Below are positions 1-7,759 of a DNA stretch of 43,171 nt, piece after piece. Made by a program: the position numbers and the translations under genes. This DNA comes from a virus. The stretch covers positions 1 to 43,171 of IMG/VR virus record IMGVR_UViG_3300042863_002281. One strand, given 5' to 3'. The notes beneath the pieces were generated by a model. That model was not told the origin of the DNA and did not search any database. It saw only the letters and a program-made list of their open reading frames with translations. The stretch's first letter is position 1. Each line of letters starts with the position of its first letter.

Positions 1-13
1 AATCCCTATTTTT

Positions 14-784
14 TTATCTTCTTGGGTTAGTTTGTGTAGAACTTTCCCCTCTGATGTAAAAATCCTGATTAACACTTCTATTAATTTTAGGGTTTAATTC
101 TTTTGATGAGTACGTACTATAAACCCTATATTGTCCTGAAGGAATACGAGTCCCTGTGTAATTTAAAACATTATTAGACAACGTAGAATTTGTACTGAAC
201 GTTCTATATGAACTCACCGATGGAGGGGTGTTTGATACGATAGGTCGAGCTGATGACATTTTTGTTTGTCTCCAAGAATTGTTAGGTACCGCATTTATAG
301 GTATTAACACAACAATCCACACATATTCGTTGTTAACCGTGTTTCTATCAATCTTAACGGTACCCATGTTATAATCCCCTGTTGGACTTTGTATAATGTC
401 TGATTGAATAACCGCAGGTAATCTTCCATCATACCAATGTGGCATGTCAAAATAGTTTATTAAATCGTTGAAATTATTACTATTAATACCCGTTGCATTA
501 AAAAATGCATAAAATCTACTTCCTGAAGATTGTGGATTCCTTGTTAATTTATTTAGATGATTAACAATCATCCCTGTTTTTGTTTGAGGTTCAACAAAAA
601 TGTAAGCCTTTGGTCCAACCGTTGGAACAGTTGGTGAGGTAGACATTGTTCTTAGGTCTTGCCCCTGAGTTGATTCAATTGAAGTTTGTTCAACTGGTTC
701 GAATACGTCATCTTTACTACAAGATACGAATAATACTGAGGTTGCGAATAACGCAACGAATAATTGTTTTAATTTCATGGTCAT
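14..784 (-). CDS. Predicted lipoprotein, unknown function
   Basis: The 256-residue product starts with a signal peptide ending in a lipobox (LFVSC, Cys at about residue 22), followed by an acidic, Ser/Thr-rich linker. This is the usual look of a Bacteroidota lipoprotein carried to the outer membrane. The remainder, about residues 55-256, has the alternating polar/hydrophobic pattern of a beta-rich domain; I recognise no family. An ATG two codons downstream (778) is an equally good start, because the signal peptide is MKLKQLFVALF. It lies 3 bases after the stop of the upstream minus-strand gene, so the two are probably co-transcribed. A phage lipoprotein made in the host may act in superinfection exclusion, but that is inference only. 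Confidence 0.8.
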   Translation of the reverse strand: MTMKLKQLFVALFATSVLFVSCSKDDVFEPVEQTSIESTQGQDLRTMSTSPTVPTVGPKAYIFVEPQTKTGMIVNHLNKLTRNPQSSGSRFYAFFNATGINSNNFNDLINYFDMPHWYDGRLPAVIQSDIIQSPTGDYNMGTVKIDRNTVNNEYVWIVVLIPINAVPNNSWRQTKMSSARPIVSNTPPSVSSYRTFSTNSTLSNNVLNYTGTRIPSGQYRVYSTYSSKELNPKINRSVNQDFYIRGESSTQTNPRR

Positions 785-787
785 AAT

Positions 788-1060
788 TTATAAGTGTTTT
801 TTAAATATTTTTTCGATTGAATCTTCCTCTTCAACAGACAAAGAATAATACTTATTTTTAAGTAAGTCCAATTTTTCAATAAAGTCGGACTCCATTCTGC
901 CTCGTTTATCGTTACCCTCTGATTTAAAGGTAATAACACTCTCAGGAAGATGGTTTTCTTTAACAAGATATTCAATTAATTCTTTAATTTCCCAACTACT
1001 ACAAGAGTCAACAAACTCAATTGGGTCGATGTCAATATCATCTGGTGTAAATTCTGGCAT
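788..1060 (-). CDS. Small acidic protein, unknown function
   Basis: This 90-residue acidic protein has an N-terminal segment with a Cys-Ser-Ser motif (VDSCSSWEIKELIEYL) predicted to be helical, and a charged helical C-terminus. I do not recognise a family. A host-type promoter box (TATCTTTG on the minus strand, 1100-1107) lies about 40 bases upstream, and the lipoprotein gene follows directly. The pair therefore looks like a host-RNA-polymerase-read, probably early, operon. Confidence 0.75.
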   Translation of the reverse strand: MPEFTPDDIDIDPIEFVDSCSSWEIKELIEYLVKENHLPESVITFKSEGNDKRGRMESDFIEKLDLLKNKYYSLSVEEEDSIEKIFKKHL

Positions 1061-1099
1061 ACGGTATATTTTTAAATCTGTTTATGTTTTAATTCTTGA

Positions 1100-1107
1100 C
1101 AAAGATA
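1100..1107 (-). promoter_or_regulatory. Host-type promoter -7 box
   Basis: Reads TATCTTTG on the minus strand, matching the Bacteroidota -7 consensus TAnnTTTG, and lies about 40 bases upstream of the gene starting at 1060. The same stretch TTTGTATATCTTTGT occurs upstream of clpP (around 4177-4190). I see no clear -33 TTG element. Confidence 0.55.
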
Positions 1108-1141
1108 TACAAACAATTTGATTTTGGAAAATATTTGTAGA

Positions 1142-1149
1142 TATTTATT
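1142..1149 (+). promoter_or_regulatory. TATTTATT motif (candidate phage late promoter)
   Basis: TATTTATT ends 3 bases before the ATG of the micropeptide gene at 1153. Same orientation and spacing as the motif copies before the starts at 8002, 21560, 39464 and 41325. Confidence 0.45.
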
Positions 1150-1152
1150 ATT

Positions 1153-1257
1153 ATGATGATAGACAAATTAATTACGTGTCTTTTGGGAATTAACCAAAAA
1201 TATGAGAACTCGGGAGCTTTGAGATGTGGAAAACCTCGAACCGTTAACTATTGCTAA
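1153..1257 (+). CDS. Candidate 34-aa micropeptide
   Basis: A 35-codon open frame (MMIDKLITCLLGINQKY..., ending VNYC) starts with ATG ATG exactly 3 bases after a TATTTATT motif. It is followed by a strong terminator at 1275-1301. The product has an amphipathic N-terminal segment, then a basic tail with three Cys overall and no recognisable domain. The unit motif-ORF-terminator is self-contained between two other genes. The alternative is a short non-coding RNA: the stretch also contains a perfect TTTTGG/CCAAAA hairpin around 1180-1198. I favour a small protein because of the start spacing, with modest confidence. Confidence 0.4.
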   Translation: MMIDKLITCLLGINQKYENSGALRCGKPRTVNYC

Positions 1258-1274
1258 ATCATTAGTATAATAGA

Positions 1275-1301
1275 AAGGGGTCGAATTCGACTCCTTTTTT
1301 G
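1275..1301 (+). terminator. Rho-independent terminator
   Basis: GGGGTCG...CGACTCC forms a 7-bp stem (one G-T pair) with an AATT loop, followed by TTTTTT. It ends the micropeptide/small RNA unit before the HNH gene. Confidence 0.75.
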
Positions 1302-1321
1302 TTTTTATCACCTAAATAAAC

Positions 1322-1329
1322 TATGTTTG
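1322..1329 (+). promoter_or_regulatory. Host-type promoter -7 box
   Basis: TATGTTTG fits TAnnTTTG. A TTTG at 1298-1301 sits 20 bases upstream as a -33 element. It lies 16 bases before the ATG of the HNH gene. Confidence 0.6.
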
Positions 1330-1345
1330 TAAAAATTGGATTAAA

Positions 1346-1834
1346 ATGAGTACGGTATTGGTATTAAATTACGACTATACCCCTCTTAATGTAACAAGTG
1401 TTAGGAGAGGTTTTGTATTGGTGGACAAAGGGAAGGCTGAAGTTATCAAATCAGACGAGAACCCTATTGTTACTGGTTACAATGTCCACGTGCGTCCAGT
1501 TATCATCCGACTATTAAAATACATAAAATATCAGGTAAGAAAGTTAAGGGCGAACAGGGCAAGAATTTATAAGAGAGATAATCACGAATGTGTTTATTGT
1601 GGGTCAAAGAAAGACTTGACCTTAGACCACGTTATGCCTAAATCAAGAGGAGGAGGTAATGAGTGGACTAATCTTGTTACGTCTTGTTTTAAATGCAACC
1701 TTAGAAAAGGTAATAGAACACCAGACGAGGCAAAGATGTTTTTGAAACAAAAACCTTATGTTCCAACATTGATTAATGATAATGCGACCCTTCAAAAGGT
1801 TTGGAATGATTATCAAAAATCATTTGTTTATTAG
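1346..1834 (+). CDS. HNH endonuclease family protein
   Basis: The 162-residue protein has a classical HNH nuclease core at about residues 78-125. A CxxC knuckle (CVYCG) is followed by the catalytic segment LTLDHVMPKSRGG, then W-x-N-L and a second Cys pair (CFKCN), ending in the usual K-G-N-R-TP-x-EA stretch. The N-terminal 70 residues (VLNYDYTPLNV, then a basic patch) match the standalone HNH proteins common in Bacteroidota and their phages. Possible roles are DNA cleavage in packaging or recombination, homing, or host attack; the sequence does not decide. It has its own host-type promoter and leads a small plus-strand group running into the carbamoyltransferase. Confidence 0.88.
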   Translation: MSTVLVLNYDYTPLNVTSVRRGFVLVDKGKAEVIKSDENPIVTGYNVHVRPVIIRLLKYIKYQVRKLRANRARIYKRDNHECVYCGSKKDLTLDHVMPKSRGGGNEWTNLVTSCFKCNLRKGNRTPDEAKMFLKQKPYVPTLINDNATLQKVWNDYQKSFVY

Positions 1835-1863
1835 AAAAATTTACTAAATTTAAAAATACACTT

Positions 1864-2136
1864 ATGACAACAGAGACTAAACTAAAAGTAGGTATAGTTC
1901 TATCAGTTTTAACACTATTATGGTCAACAGTAATGTGGAGTAATAGTATTGAAACCGTTAAATTACAGTCAAGTACGATTGAACTACAATCAAATACGAT
2001 TGATAGTTTACACGATGAACTATTTAACACCAAAGTTGAAAACTTTAGACATGAGTTAACTCGAGAAGAAATTCTCAAACCAAATAAAAAAATAAATAAA
2101 CAATACGAAGAGTATTACAATCACGAAACAGAGTAA
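1864..2136 (+). CDS. Small membrane protein with coiled coil
   Basis: This 90-residue protein has one N-terminal membrane helix (about residues 8-26). A heptad-like region with the near-repeat KLQSSTIELQSNTIDSLH follows, and then a charged tail. The topology (N-in, coiled coil in the periplasm) resembles inner-membrane spanins. It is not beside a holin or endolysin, so that is only one possibility. It begins 29 bases after the HNH gene and ends one base before the next ATG, so the genes are probably one transcript. Confidence 0.7.
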   Translation: MTTETKLKVGIVLSVLTLLWSTVMWSNSIETVKLQSSTIELQSNTIDSLHDELFNTKVENFRHELTREEILKPNKKINKQYEEYYNHETE

Positions 2137-2137
2137 A

Positions 2138-2455
2138 ATGCAATCAGAGAATTACACAAACCCAGAACAAGCAGGTGAAGGACAGAATCCTCAAGACCTA
2201 ATTAACGCGTCTTTAATCTTCGCAAGAGCTTTAGGATTAATCTTAAAGAACGGTGAAGGTATTGTTGTTGACGTTGTAGGAGACATCAATTTAGGTCCTG
2301 AAATTAAAAAAGTAATTGTATTTGAATACAATGACCAAGTCCACATTTATAAATGTGAAGAAGACTTAGAAGAAGGAACTGCAGTAAACATGGACACAAA
2401 TAAGGAGGGTCCTGAAGTTATAGAACCAAACGCAGAGCCTGAAACTGAGGCATAA
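2138..2455 (+). CDS. Conserved-looking small phage protein, unknown
   Basis: The 105-residue product has three parts. These are a Gln/Asn-rich start, a compact core at about residues 20-80 (LILKNGEGIVVDVVGDINLGPEI...KKVIVFEYNDQVHIY) with a likely beta-rich fold, and an acidic, disordered tail of Glu, Pro and Asn. I do not recognise the family. It is tightly linked to the preceding membrane protein and 20 bases upstream of the carbamoyltransferase. Confidence 0.7.
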   Translation: MQSENYTNPEQAGEGQNPQDLINASLIFARALGLILKNGEGIVVDVVGDINLGPEIKKVIVFEYNDQVHIYKCEEDLEEGTAVNMDTNKEGPEVIEPNAEPETEA

Positions 2456-2475
2456 TTTTTTTTAAAAACATATAA

Positions 2476-4143
2476 ATGAGAGTATTAGGATTTTCGGTGG
2501 GGCATGATAAAGGTGCGGTCATTATTGAGAACGGAAAAGTTGTTGTTGGGATAACCCAAGAAAGAATTTCCAGAATAAAACATGACGGAGCTCACCAAGG
2601 TGGAATAGTCCCATTTGAATCAATTAATTATTGTTTAAATGCTCTTAGCATTACACATAGAGATATTGATTATTATGTATATAGTACCACAGAGATTGAG
2701 GACACAGCTGGAAATCAATTCTTTTCAAAATACCATGACCTTAAAAGAGAGATATTATATTTTATCCCTCACCATTTAGCTCATGCATATTCCTCATTTT
2801 TTAGTTCAGGTCTTGATGAGTCAGCGGTTATTGTTGCTGACGCATCAGGAAGTATTTTAAACTTTAAAAACAAACTAAATCTTTGGTATGAAAAAAACCG
2901 AGATGGTCTTGACACCAACGAGGATTGGACAGAGGGTATTTCAATATACAACTTTAAAAAAAATGAGTACTCAGAGGTATATAAGAAATGGATAAAATAT
3001 CCTGTACCACTTGATACAGACGAAGACACTTCTTTAGGTACAATGTATTCAACAGGGTCATTACAACTAATTTTTGAACCAAAGAGTCAAACATGGCCTG
3101 CGGGTAAACTGATGGGATTGGCATCTTATGCTAATCCTGACATTGTTGCGGAGGCTCCGTTTTTTGTTGAAGAACTTGAAAATGACATTAAACTTTCAAA
3201 TAATCGAATATATCCTAGGGTTTCTTGGAAGTCTGATTTCTATTCGAGAGCTTGTGTTGCAGGTATCTACCAAAGAGAACAAGAAAGAGCGTCATTAATT
3301 TTAGCCAAAATGGCAAAAAATCTCACAGACAGTAAAAACATTTGTGTTGCTGGTGGTTCATTTCTAAACTGTAATTCAAATGAAATAATTTTGAATTCGG
3401 GACTTTTTGAAAATTGTTATTTCTTACCTCCGAGTGACGACAGTGGAATACCGTTAGGATGTGCTTGGTACGCCTACCAACAGTTGACTGAAATTGAGGA
3501 AACTGAAAAAATGAGTCCTTATTTTGGTAAAACATACTCAAAGAGTGAAATTTTTGAGGCATTAAACGAACATCCTGATTTAAGATATTCTGAGTTTGGA
3601 AATTTTGACGAGCTACTTGATATTGTATCTTATCATTTAACTCAAAATAGAATTATAGGGTGGTTTCAGGGAGGTTCTGAAATAGGCCCGAGAGCTTTAG
3701 GTAATCGTTCAATATTAGCATCCCCAATAGAGAAATGGATGACAGGTCATATTAATTCAGATATCAAACATAGAGAGTGGTATAGACCTTTTGCGCCTGC
3801 AGTTCTTTTTGAACAACAGGGTGAAGTTTTTGAAAGTTCAGTTTATTCACCGTATATGTTGGTAACCACAACTGTTAAGGAAGAATGGAGAAATAGAGTC
3901 CCCGCAATTACACATATCGATAATTCGTCAAGACATCAATCAGTAACTCTTGAGAATAACCCAAGATTTCATTCTTTAATTTCTAAGTTTTATGAAAAAA
4001 CGGGTGTACCTGTTTTATTAAATACAAGCTTTAATGGACCACACGAACCTATTGTGGAAACACCATTAAACGCCATTAATACTTTTTTAAGTAATAATCT
4101 TGATATTTTAGTGATTGGTAACATCCTAATTACTCGAGATTAA
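2476..4143 (+). CDS. NodU/CmcH-family carbamoyltransferase
   Basis: This 555-residue protein is a full-length O-carbamoyltransferase of the NodU/TobZ family. These enzymes move the carbamoyl group of carbamoyl phosphate, via carbamoyl-adenylate, to a hydroxyl of a sugar or related acceptor. Visible hallmarks are the N-terminal SVGHDKGAVI nucleotide loop (residues 7-16), HHLAHAYSSFFSSG with the metal-binding histidines (99-112), and ADASG after it. The C-terminal YrdC-like half contains GGSEIGPRALGNRSIL and INSDIKHREWYRPFAPAV, then LNTSFN near the end. The acceptor cannot be read from sequence. In this window a glycan (GT17, sulfotransferase, phosphomannose isomerase cupin nearby) or a modified DNA base are both reasonable guesses. 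No transmembrane or signal segment, so it is cytoplasmic. Confidence 0.93.
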   Translation: MRVLGFSVGHDKGAVIIENGKVVVGITQERISRIKHDGAHQGGIVPFESINYCLNALSITHRDIDYYVYSTTEIEDTAGNQFFSKYHDLKREILYFIPHHLAHAYSSFFSSGLDESAVIVADASGSILNFKNKLNLWYEKNRDGLDTNEDWTEGISIYNFKKNEYSEVYKKWIKYPVPLDTDEDTSLGTMYSTGSLQLIFEPKSQTWPAGKLMGLASYANPDIVAEAPFFVEELENDIKLSNNRIYPRVSWKSDFYSRACVAGIYQREQERASLILAKMAKNLTDSKNICVAGGSFLNCNSNEIILNSGLFENCYFLPPSDDSGIPLGCAWYAYQQLTEIEETEKMSPYFGKTYSKSEIFEALNEHPDLRYSEFGNFDELLDIVSYHLTQNRIIGWFQGGSEIGPRALGNRSILASPIEKWMTGHINSDIKHREWYRPFAPAVLFEQQGEVFESSVYSPYMLVTTTVKEEWRNRVPAITHIDNSSRHQSVTLENNPRFHSLISKFYEKTGVPVLLNTSFNGPHEPIVETPLNAINTFLSNNLDILVIGNILITRD

Positions 4144-4181
4144 TATTTTACTCAGAGTTAGATAATTTAGAATTATTTGTA

Positions 4182-4189
4182 TATCTTTG
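4182..4189 (+). promoter_or_regulatory. Host-type promoter -7 box for clpP
   Basis: TATCTTTG, 15 bases before the clpP ATG, matches the Bacteroidota -7 consensus. The intervening leader is A-rich (AAAAAATAAAA), the usual Bacteroidota translation signal. Confidence 0.65.
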
Positions 4190-4204
4190 TAAAAAATAAA
4201 ACAT

Positions 4205-4885
4205 ATGACTATAGGACAAGATTTTCAAAACTATTACGTAAAACATTTAGGTAAACCATCTTTGGATTTACATAATTTTTCAAACCATATTGAGTCGTCA
4301 ATGACTCCGTACATTCTTGAGGAAAGAGAATTGAGAGCAACTCAAATCGATATCTTTTCAAGATTAATGAGAGATAGAATTTTATGGGTTGCAGGTCCTG
4401 TTAATGACCACATGTCAACTATTGTTCAAGCACAATTAATGTTCTTGGATTCTAACGACAAGGCGGACATTACGATGCATATTGACTCACCAGGTGGAAG
4501 TGTAAAATCAGGGTTATCTATGGTTGATGTTATGAACTATATTGCCTGTGATATTAGAACAATTAATACAGGTATGGCAGCATCTATGGGTTCGGTATTG
4601 TTGGGAGCGGGGACTAAAGGTAAACGAAGTTCTTTGAAGTATTCAAGAACTATGTTACATCAATCTTCAGGAGGTGCTGGAGGTAATATTCAAGACGCTC
4701 GAGTTACATTTAAAGAGTGGGAAAAAATCAACGATACATTATTTGACCTTTTAGGTGAATATTGTGGTAAAACCGCAGAACAAGTTAAACTTGATGCTAG
4801 TCGTGATTTATGGTTGGATAGTCAAGAGGCGTTAGATTACGGAATTATTGACGAAATTGTTAAAACAAAAAAGAAGGGTGTTTAA
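4205..4885 (+). CDS. clpP: ClpP-like ATP-dependent protease subunit
   Basis: The 226-residue product is a complete ClpP serine peptidase with an intact triad: Ser127 in GMAASMGS, His152 in RTMLHQSSGG and Asp201 in ASRDLW. The substrate-strand motif SPGGSV is at 95-100. Its N-terminal region (SSMTPYILEERELRATQIDIFSRLM) is the extended form seen in Bacteroidota ClpP, which suggests it was captured from such a host. ClpP normally pairs with ClpX or ClpA/C; no Clp ATPase is in the window, so it may use host unfoldases. It could alter host proteolysis or help head maturation. It has its own promoter and terminator and so is a single-gene unit. Confidence 0.93.
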   Translation: MTIGQDFQNYYVKHLGKPSLDLHNFSNHIESSMTPYILEERELRATQIDIFSRLMRDRILWVAGPVNDHMSTIVQAQLMFLDSNDKADITMHIDSPGGSVKSGLSMVDVMNYIACDIRTINTGMAASMGSVLLGAGTKGKRSSLKYSRTMLHQSSGGAGGNIQDARVTFKEWEKINDTLFDLLGEYCGKTAEQVKLDASRDLWLDSQEALDYGIIDEIVKTKKKGV

Positions 4886-4900
4886 CCCTTCTTTTTTTTT
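4871..4900 (+). terminator. Rho-independent terminator overlapping clpP stop
   Basis: AAGAAGGGT (4871-4879) pairs with ACCCTTCTT (4885-4893), followed by a T run. The clpP stop codon TAA (4883-4885) sits in the loop and stem edge. Confidence 0.85.
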
Positions 4901-4971
4901 AGACTTTAGAACACCCCCTTTATTTTTGTTCGTCAGTTTATAAAATAACGTTTTATCGTCATTTTGCCGTA

Positions 4972-5685
4972 TTAGACTGCTTTAGCAATTGCTTCTTTAC
5001 CCTTATCGAGTAATCCGCCAAAACCTCCACTGTCCGCCATTCCAGTCTTTAATTTATCATAAACACCAGATGCTTTATCATTCATTTTTCCAAATAATTC
5101 ACAAACAATACCACTAAGTTGTTTTTCTAAATTGTTTGCAAATGCGGTATCTTTAACTACACCACCTAAGGCGTTTCTTATAAATGTATATCCACTACCA
5201 GAAAGACCTTTGTCATTTTGAATCATCATCACTACGGCCTCTGAAAGTGAGTTGGCAATTAAAGTTGTTAACGCCTCGCAACTTTTGAGGGCTTTGGCAA
5301 GCTCTAACGGATTCGATGTTATAAATGAAACCAAGAAATTTTTAAAGTAACCTCCAAGTCCAATAGAACTTAAAAGAGAATTAACCAAAGGTTCAACAAT
5401 AGTCTCAACGGCTCCTCCAAACGAATTACCAAAGATTTTACCTAAAAAATCCATCAAATTTTCGTTTACCATACCTTGTTCATCAAGATATCTAATCTCT
5501 TCTAAAAGAGAGTACATCATTTTTTGTTGTTTCTCTTCAGATAACTTGTGAAAGTTTCTTGCGTTACTCTCAGATTCAACAATCATCATGATTCTACTTT
5601 CAACTAACTTTTGTTCAATTAAAAGTTTCTCTTTTTTTTCTTTAGTCTCTATAATAGACTTTTTGATTTGTTTTTTTAACATCAT
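4972..5685 (-). CDS. Probable internal virion protein with N-terminal propeptide
   Basis: The 237-residue protein begins with a very basic, helical stretch that reaches LLIE/Q at residues 21-25. That is the [LIVM]-x-E/Q pattern shared by several genes in this window and similar to T4 prohead-protease sites. Further on (about 80-135) is a Gly-rich, amphipathic to hydrophobic region (FGNSFGGAVETIVEPLVNSL, SSIGLGGYFKNFLVSFI) that could enter a membrane, and a small-residue C-terminus. No known family. It is the last gene of the minus-strand run 8002-4972, 8 bases after its upstream partner. My inference is a packaged, ejected protein. Confidence 0.7.
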   Translation of the reverse strand: MMLKKQIKKSIIETKEKKEKLLIEQKLVESRIMMIVESESNARNFHKLSEEKQQKMMYSLLEEIRYLDEQGMVNENLMDFLGKIFGNSFGGAVETIVEPLVNSLLSSIGLGGYFKNFLVSFITSNPLELAKALKSCEALTTLIANSLSEAVVMMIQNDKGLSGSGYTFIRNALGGVVKDTAFANNLEKQLSGIVCELFGKMNDKASGVYDKLKTGMADSGGFGGLLDKGKEAIAKAV

Positions 5686-5693
5686 TGTTTTTT

Positions 5694-6689
5694 TTACTCA
5701 ATTCTCCATTTAGAATCCGATAATGGCCCACCTTCTTTATTACCTTTAAGAATATCCACATAATTATCAATTCTACTTAGAATTCCTCCCCATTTACCTT
5801 CAAATTCATTGGCACATGCCTGAACTTTTTCTTTCATCGGTAATAGAGTGTTTGGTTCAACACGTTTTTTAGTTCTCCAAGCTTCGTAATACGCTTCAAT
5901 AGTATCTCTACAGTCTCTTTTACTTGTTGGAGTCTGATTAGAAATTGCTTTAGTAAATTGTTGTTCAATATTACCTCCGTCAGCACCCACTACATTTTTT
6001 GGTGGGAAAAACATAACTAAATCTTCAGCGAACAATGTTCCTGCAGGATAAACAACTTTAGAACTCCAAGTTTGAGCTTCTTCGGCATCTAAATCTTTTC
6101 TTAATTTACCACCTAAGTCAGTATATTTTTTAATAACTTTAATTTGTTCAGGTGTTAATCCTCCTGTAACTCCTTTATTAATAATACTTCTGTATAGTGT
6201 CACACCATTAACAACTTTCTTTTCGAACATTTGTGGGTTCTCCAAGTTCTCACGAGTTGTTTTAATATCTTTAGCCTCAGCCCATCCACCTTCTTGTTGT
6301 ACTAAAGCAGTGTCAGCCGCGTTTGCCGCTTGTGTTGCCGCAGTAACCGCTTGTGCAGCCGCTTGTTGAACTTCCGTACAATCCAATTTACCTGGAAGGA
6401 ATTGGAATTTACCGTTAGCATCAAAAATACCAGCTCTACCGTCAGCAAAGAAATATCTAAATTTACCAGGAGTTTTTGTACTCTCTTGTTTAATTGCAAA
6501 TTGTAATGCAGGATTCTTAGTTTGCATTGTTACAATTTTACCGTTCTTTACACATCCGTCAGTTAATATTTTATTTAACTTACTTTTTAAATCAGCATCA
6601 ACTTGTTCTGAAATTAAAGGTTTTTTCATTTTGGAATGCATTTCCAAAATCGCCTCTTTATCTTTTTGAGTAATATTGTTCATTTTCAT
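5694..6689 (-). CDS. Probable internal virion protein with N-terminal propeptide
   Basis: The first 29 residues form a charged amphipathic helix ending in PLISE/Q (Glu28), the clearest example of the shared leader. The body (331 aa in total) has no family I can name. It includes an Ala/Gln-rich segment around residues 108-130 and a C-terminal region with conserved-looking Trp and Cys (KRDCRDTIEAYYEAW, KWGGILSRIDNYVDIL). It lies between two other leader-bearing genes, 12 bases from the upstream one and 8 from the downstream one, so all three are presumably expressed together late in infection. Confidence 0.72.
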   Translation of the reverse strand: MKMNNITQKDKEAILEMHSKMKKPLISEQVDADLKSKLNKILTDGCVKNGKIVTMQTKNPALQFAIKQESTKTPGKFRYFFADGRAGIFDANGKFQFLPGKLDCTEVQQAAAQAVTAATQAANAADTALVQQEGGWAEAKDIKTTRENLENPQMFEKKVVNGVTLYRSIINKGVTGGLTPEQIKVIKKYTDLGGKLRKDLDAEEAQTWSSKVVYPAGTLFAEDLVMFFPPKNVVGADGGNIEQQFTKAISNQTPTSKRDCRDTIEAYYEAWRTKKRVEPNTLLPMKEKVQACANEFEGKWGGILSRIDNYVDILKGNKEGGPLSDSKWRIE

Positions 6690-6701
6690 ATTTTTTAAAA
6701 T

Positions 6702-7727
6702 TTAGAAATCGGTATTGTCACCGCTAATACGTTGTTCTTCACCTGAAATCTCAGGTTCAACCTCAGTTGGTTTAGATTGACATATTTTAGTCACATCAGC
6801 ATCTGTAAATGTTGTAAATCCTTTACCACTTAAAGCTGCTTGGGTTTTTGGTCCAAACTTACCGTCAGTAACTAATCCTAAACATCCTTGTACTTTAGCA
6901 ATTGTGTCGGATTTACATCCTTTTGAGTAAGTTCCTGAACATGGTTTATATCCACCTGTTTTGGAACCTCCTCCTCCACCTTTTTTGGAGCCTCCTCCAC
7001 CTGAACCTCCTTCATCTTTAATAGATAATAAACTATCTTCAACAATATCTCTTAATGGTCTATAAATTTTTAACCATTCTGAAGTTTGGTCAAAATCATC
7101 ATCTAAAAATTCCAACAAATCACCTTCACTACCATAATCTTTATTAAATCTTGTGACTAAAGCACAAAAATCAGAAGCCGTTTTTAAAGATTTAAAAGCC
7201 CCGTATACCGCTTCCTCATCAGTCCCTACACCTTTCATTGCGTCATATAATTGGTCTGATAAATTTCTGACATCTCCGTCACTAATACCTCTCTTAAGTT
7301 TATCAATTTTGGATTTATCGGTTGTACAATATTGGACAATTTTGTCAACTTTAGCTTTGGCATTGTCTTTATCCAAGTACCAAATAACTAAGGGAGTTAA
7401 TGCTAACGCAGCAGCTCCACCTAAAACCGCACCTCCTAAGGCCGTGGCAGCAACTGCCCCTCCTGCAATATTAGGTGCTAATGTGGCACCAAGAGTAAAT
7501 GCTGTTCCTGTGGCTCCTCCAGCAACACTAGCTCCAGCTGCGGCAGCTCCTCCTGCGGCAGCGGCACCTAAACCTGTACCTGCGGCTGTTGCAATTCCTG
7601 TTTTTGTTAAAGTATCTTGTTCTGAAATTACTTTTTTATTTTCATCCAAAGTTTTAGATGAATCGTATTCCATCATTAACTTTATTCTCTGTAACGCCTC
7701 TTCAGGGCTATATTTAGGTTGTACCAT
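6702..7727 (-). CDS. Tagged protein with glycine zipper, annexin-like and peptidoglycan-binding regions
   Basis: The 341-residue protein has several parts in order. The leader ends in VISE/Q (Glu36). A long Ala/Gly-rich hydrophobic region (about 45-118) is able to span a membrane. A segment resembling one annexin repeat (YDAMKGVGTDEEAVYGAFKS, about 167-186, with the GxGTDE signature) follows, then a Gly/Ser/Lys linker (about 244-262). Last is a peptidoglycan-binding-like domain (about 265-318: VQGCLGLVTDGKFGPKTQAA). Annexin-like is a similarity to one motif, not a family assignment. The combination suits a head- or tail-packed protein that inserts in the envelope and holds the wall during DNA entry; that role is inference. 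Confidence 0.75.
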   Translation of the reverse strand: MVQPKYSPEEALQRIKLMMEYDSSKTLDENKKVISEQDTLTKTGIATAAGTGLGAAAAGGAAAAGASVAGGATGTAFTLGATLAPNIAGGAVAATALGGAVLGGAAALALTPLVIWYLDKDNAKAKVDKIVQYCTTDKSKIDKLKRGISDGDVRNLSDQLYDAMKGVGTDEEAVYGAFKSLKTASDFCALVTRFNKDYGSEGDLLEFLDDDFDQTSEWLKIYRPLRDIVEDSLLSIKDEGGSGGGGSKKGGGGGSKTGGYKPCSGTYSKGCKSDTIAKVQGCLGLVTDGKFGPKTQAALSGKGFTTFTDADVTKICQSKPTEVEPEISGEEQRISGDNTDF

Positions 7728-7743
7728 GTGAATGTATTTTATT

Positions 7744-7751
7744 TATAAATA
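7744..7751 (-). promoter_or_regulatory. TATTTATA motif (candidate phage late promoter)
   Basis: Minus-strand TATTTATA, 16 bases upstream of the ATG at 7727. Confidence 0.5.
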
Positions 7752-7759
7752 TATTGTTA

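Noticed and set aside
1200-1260. tRNA-like GGTTCGAGG on the minus strand
   Set aside because: No acceptor stem, D arm or anticodon arm can be built around it.
7153-7731. Long plus-strand open frame (192 codons) rich in Ala and Pro
   Set aside because: It lies opposite the tagged wall-binding gene; its composition is that of the complement of the Gly/Ala-rich coding strand, and it has no leader or motif.
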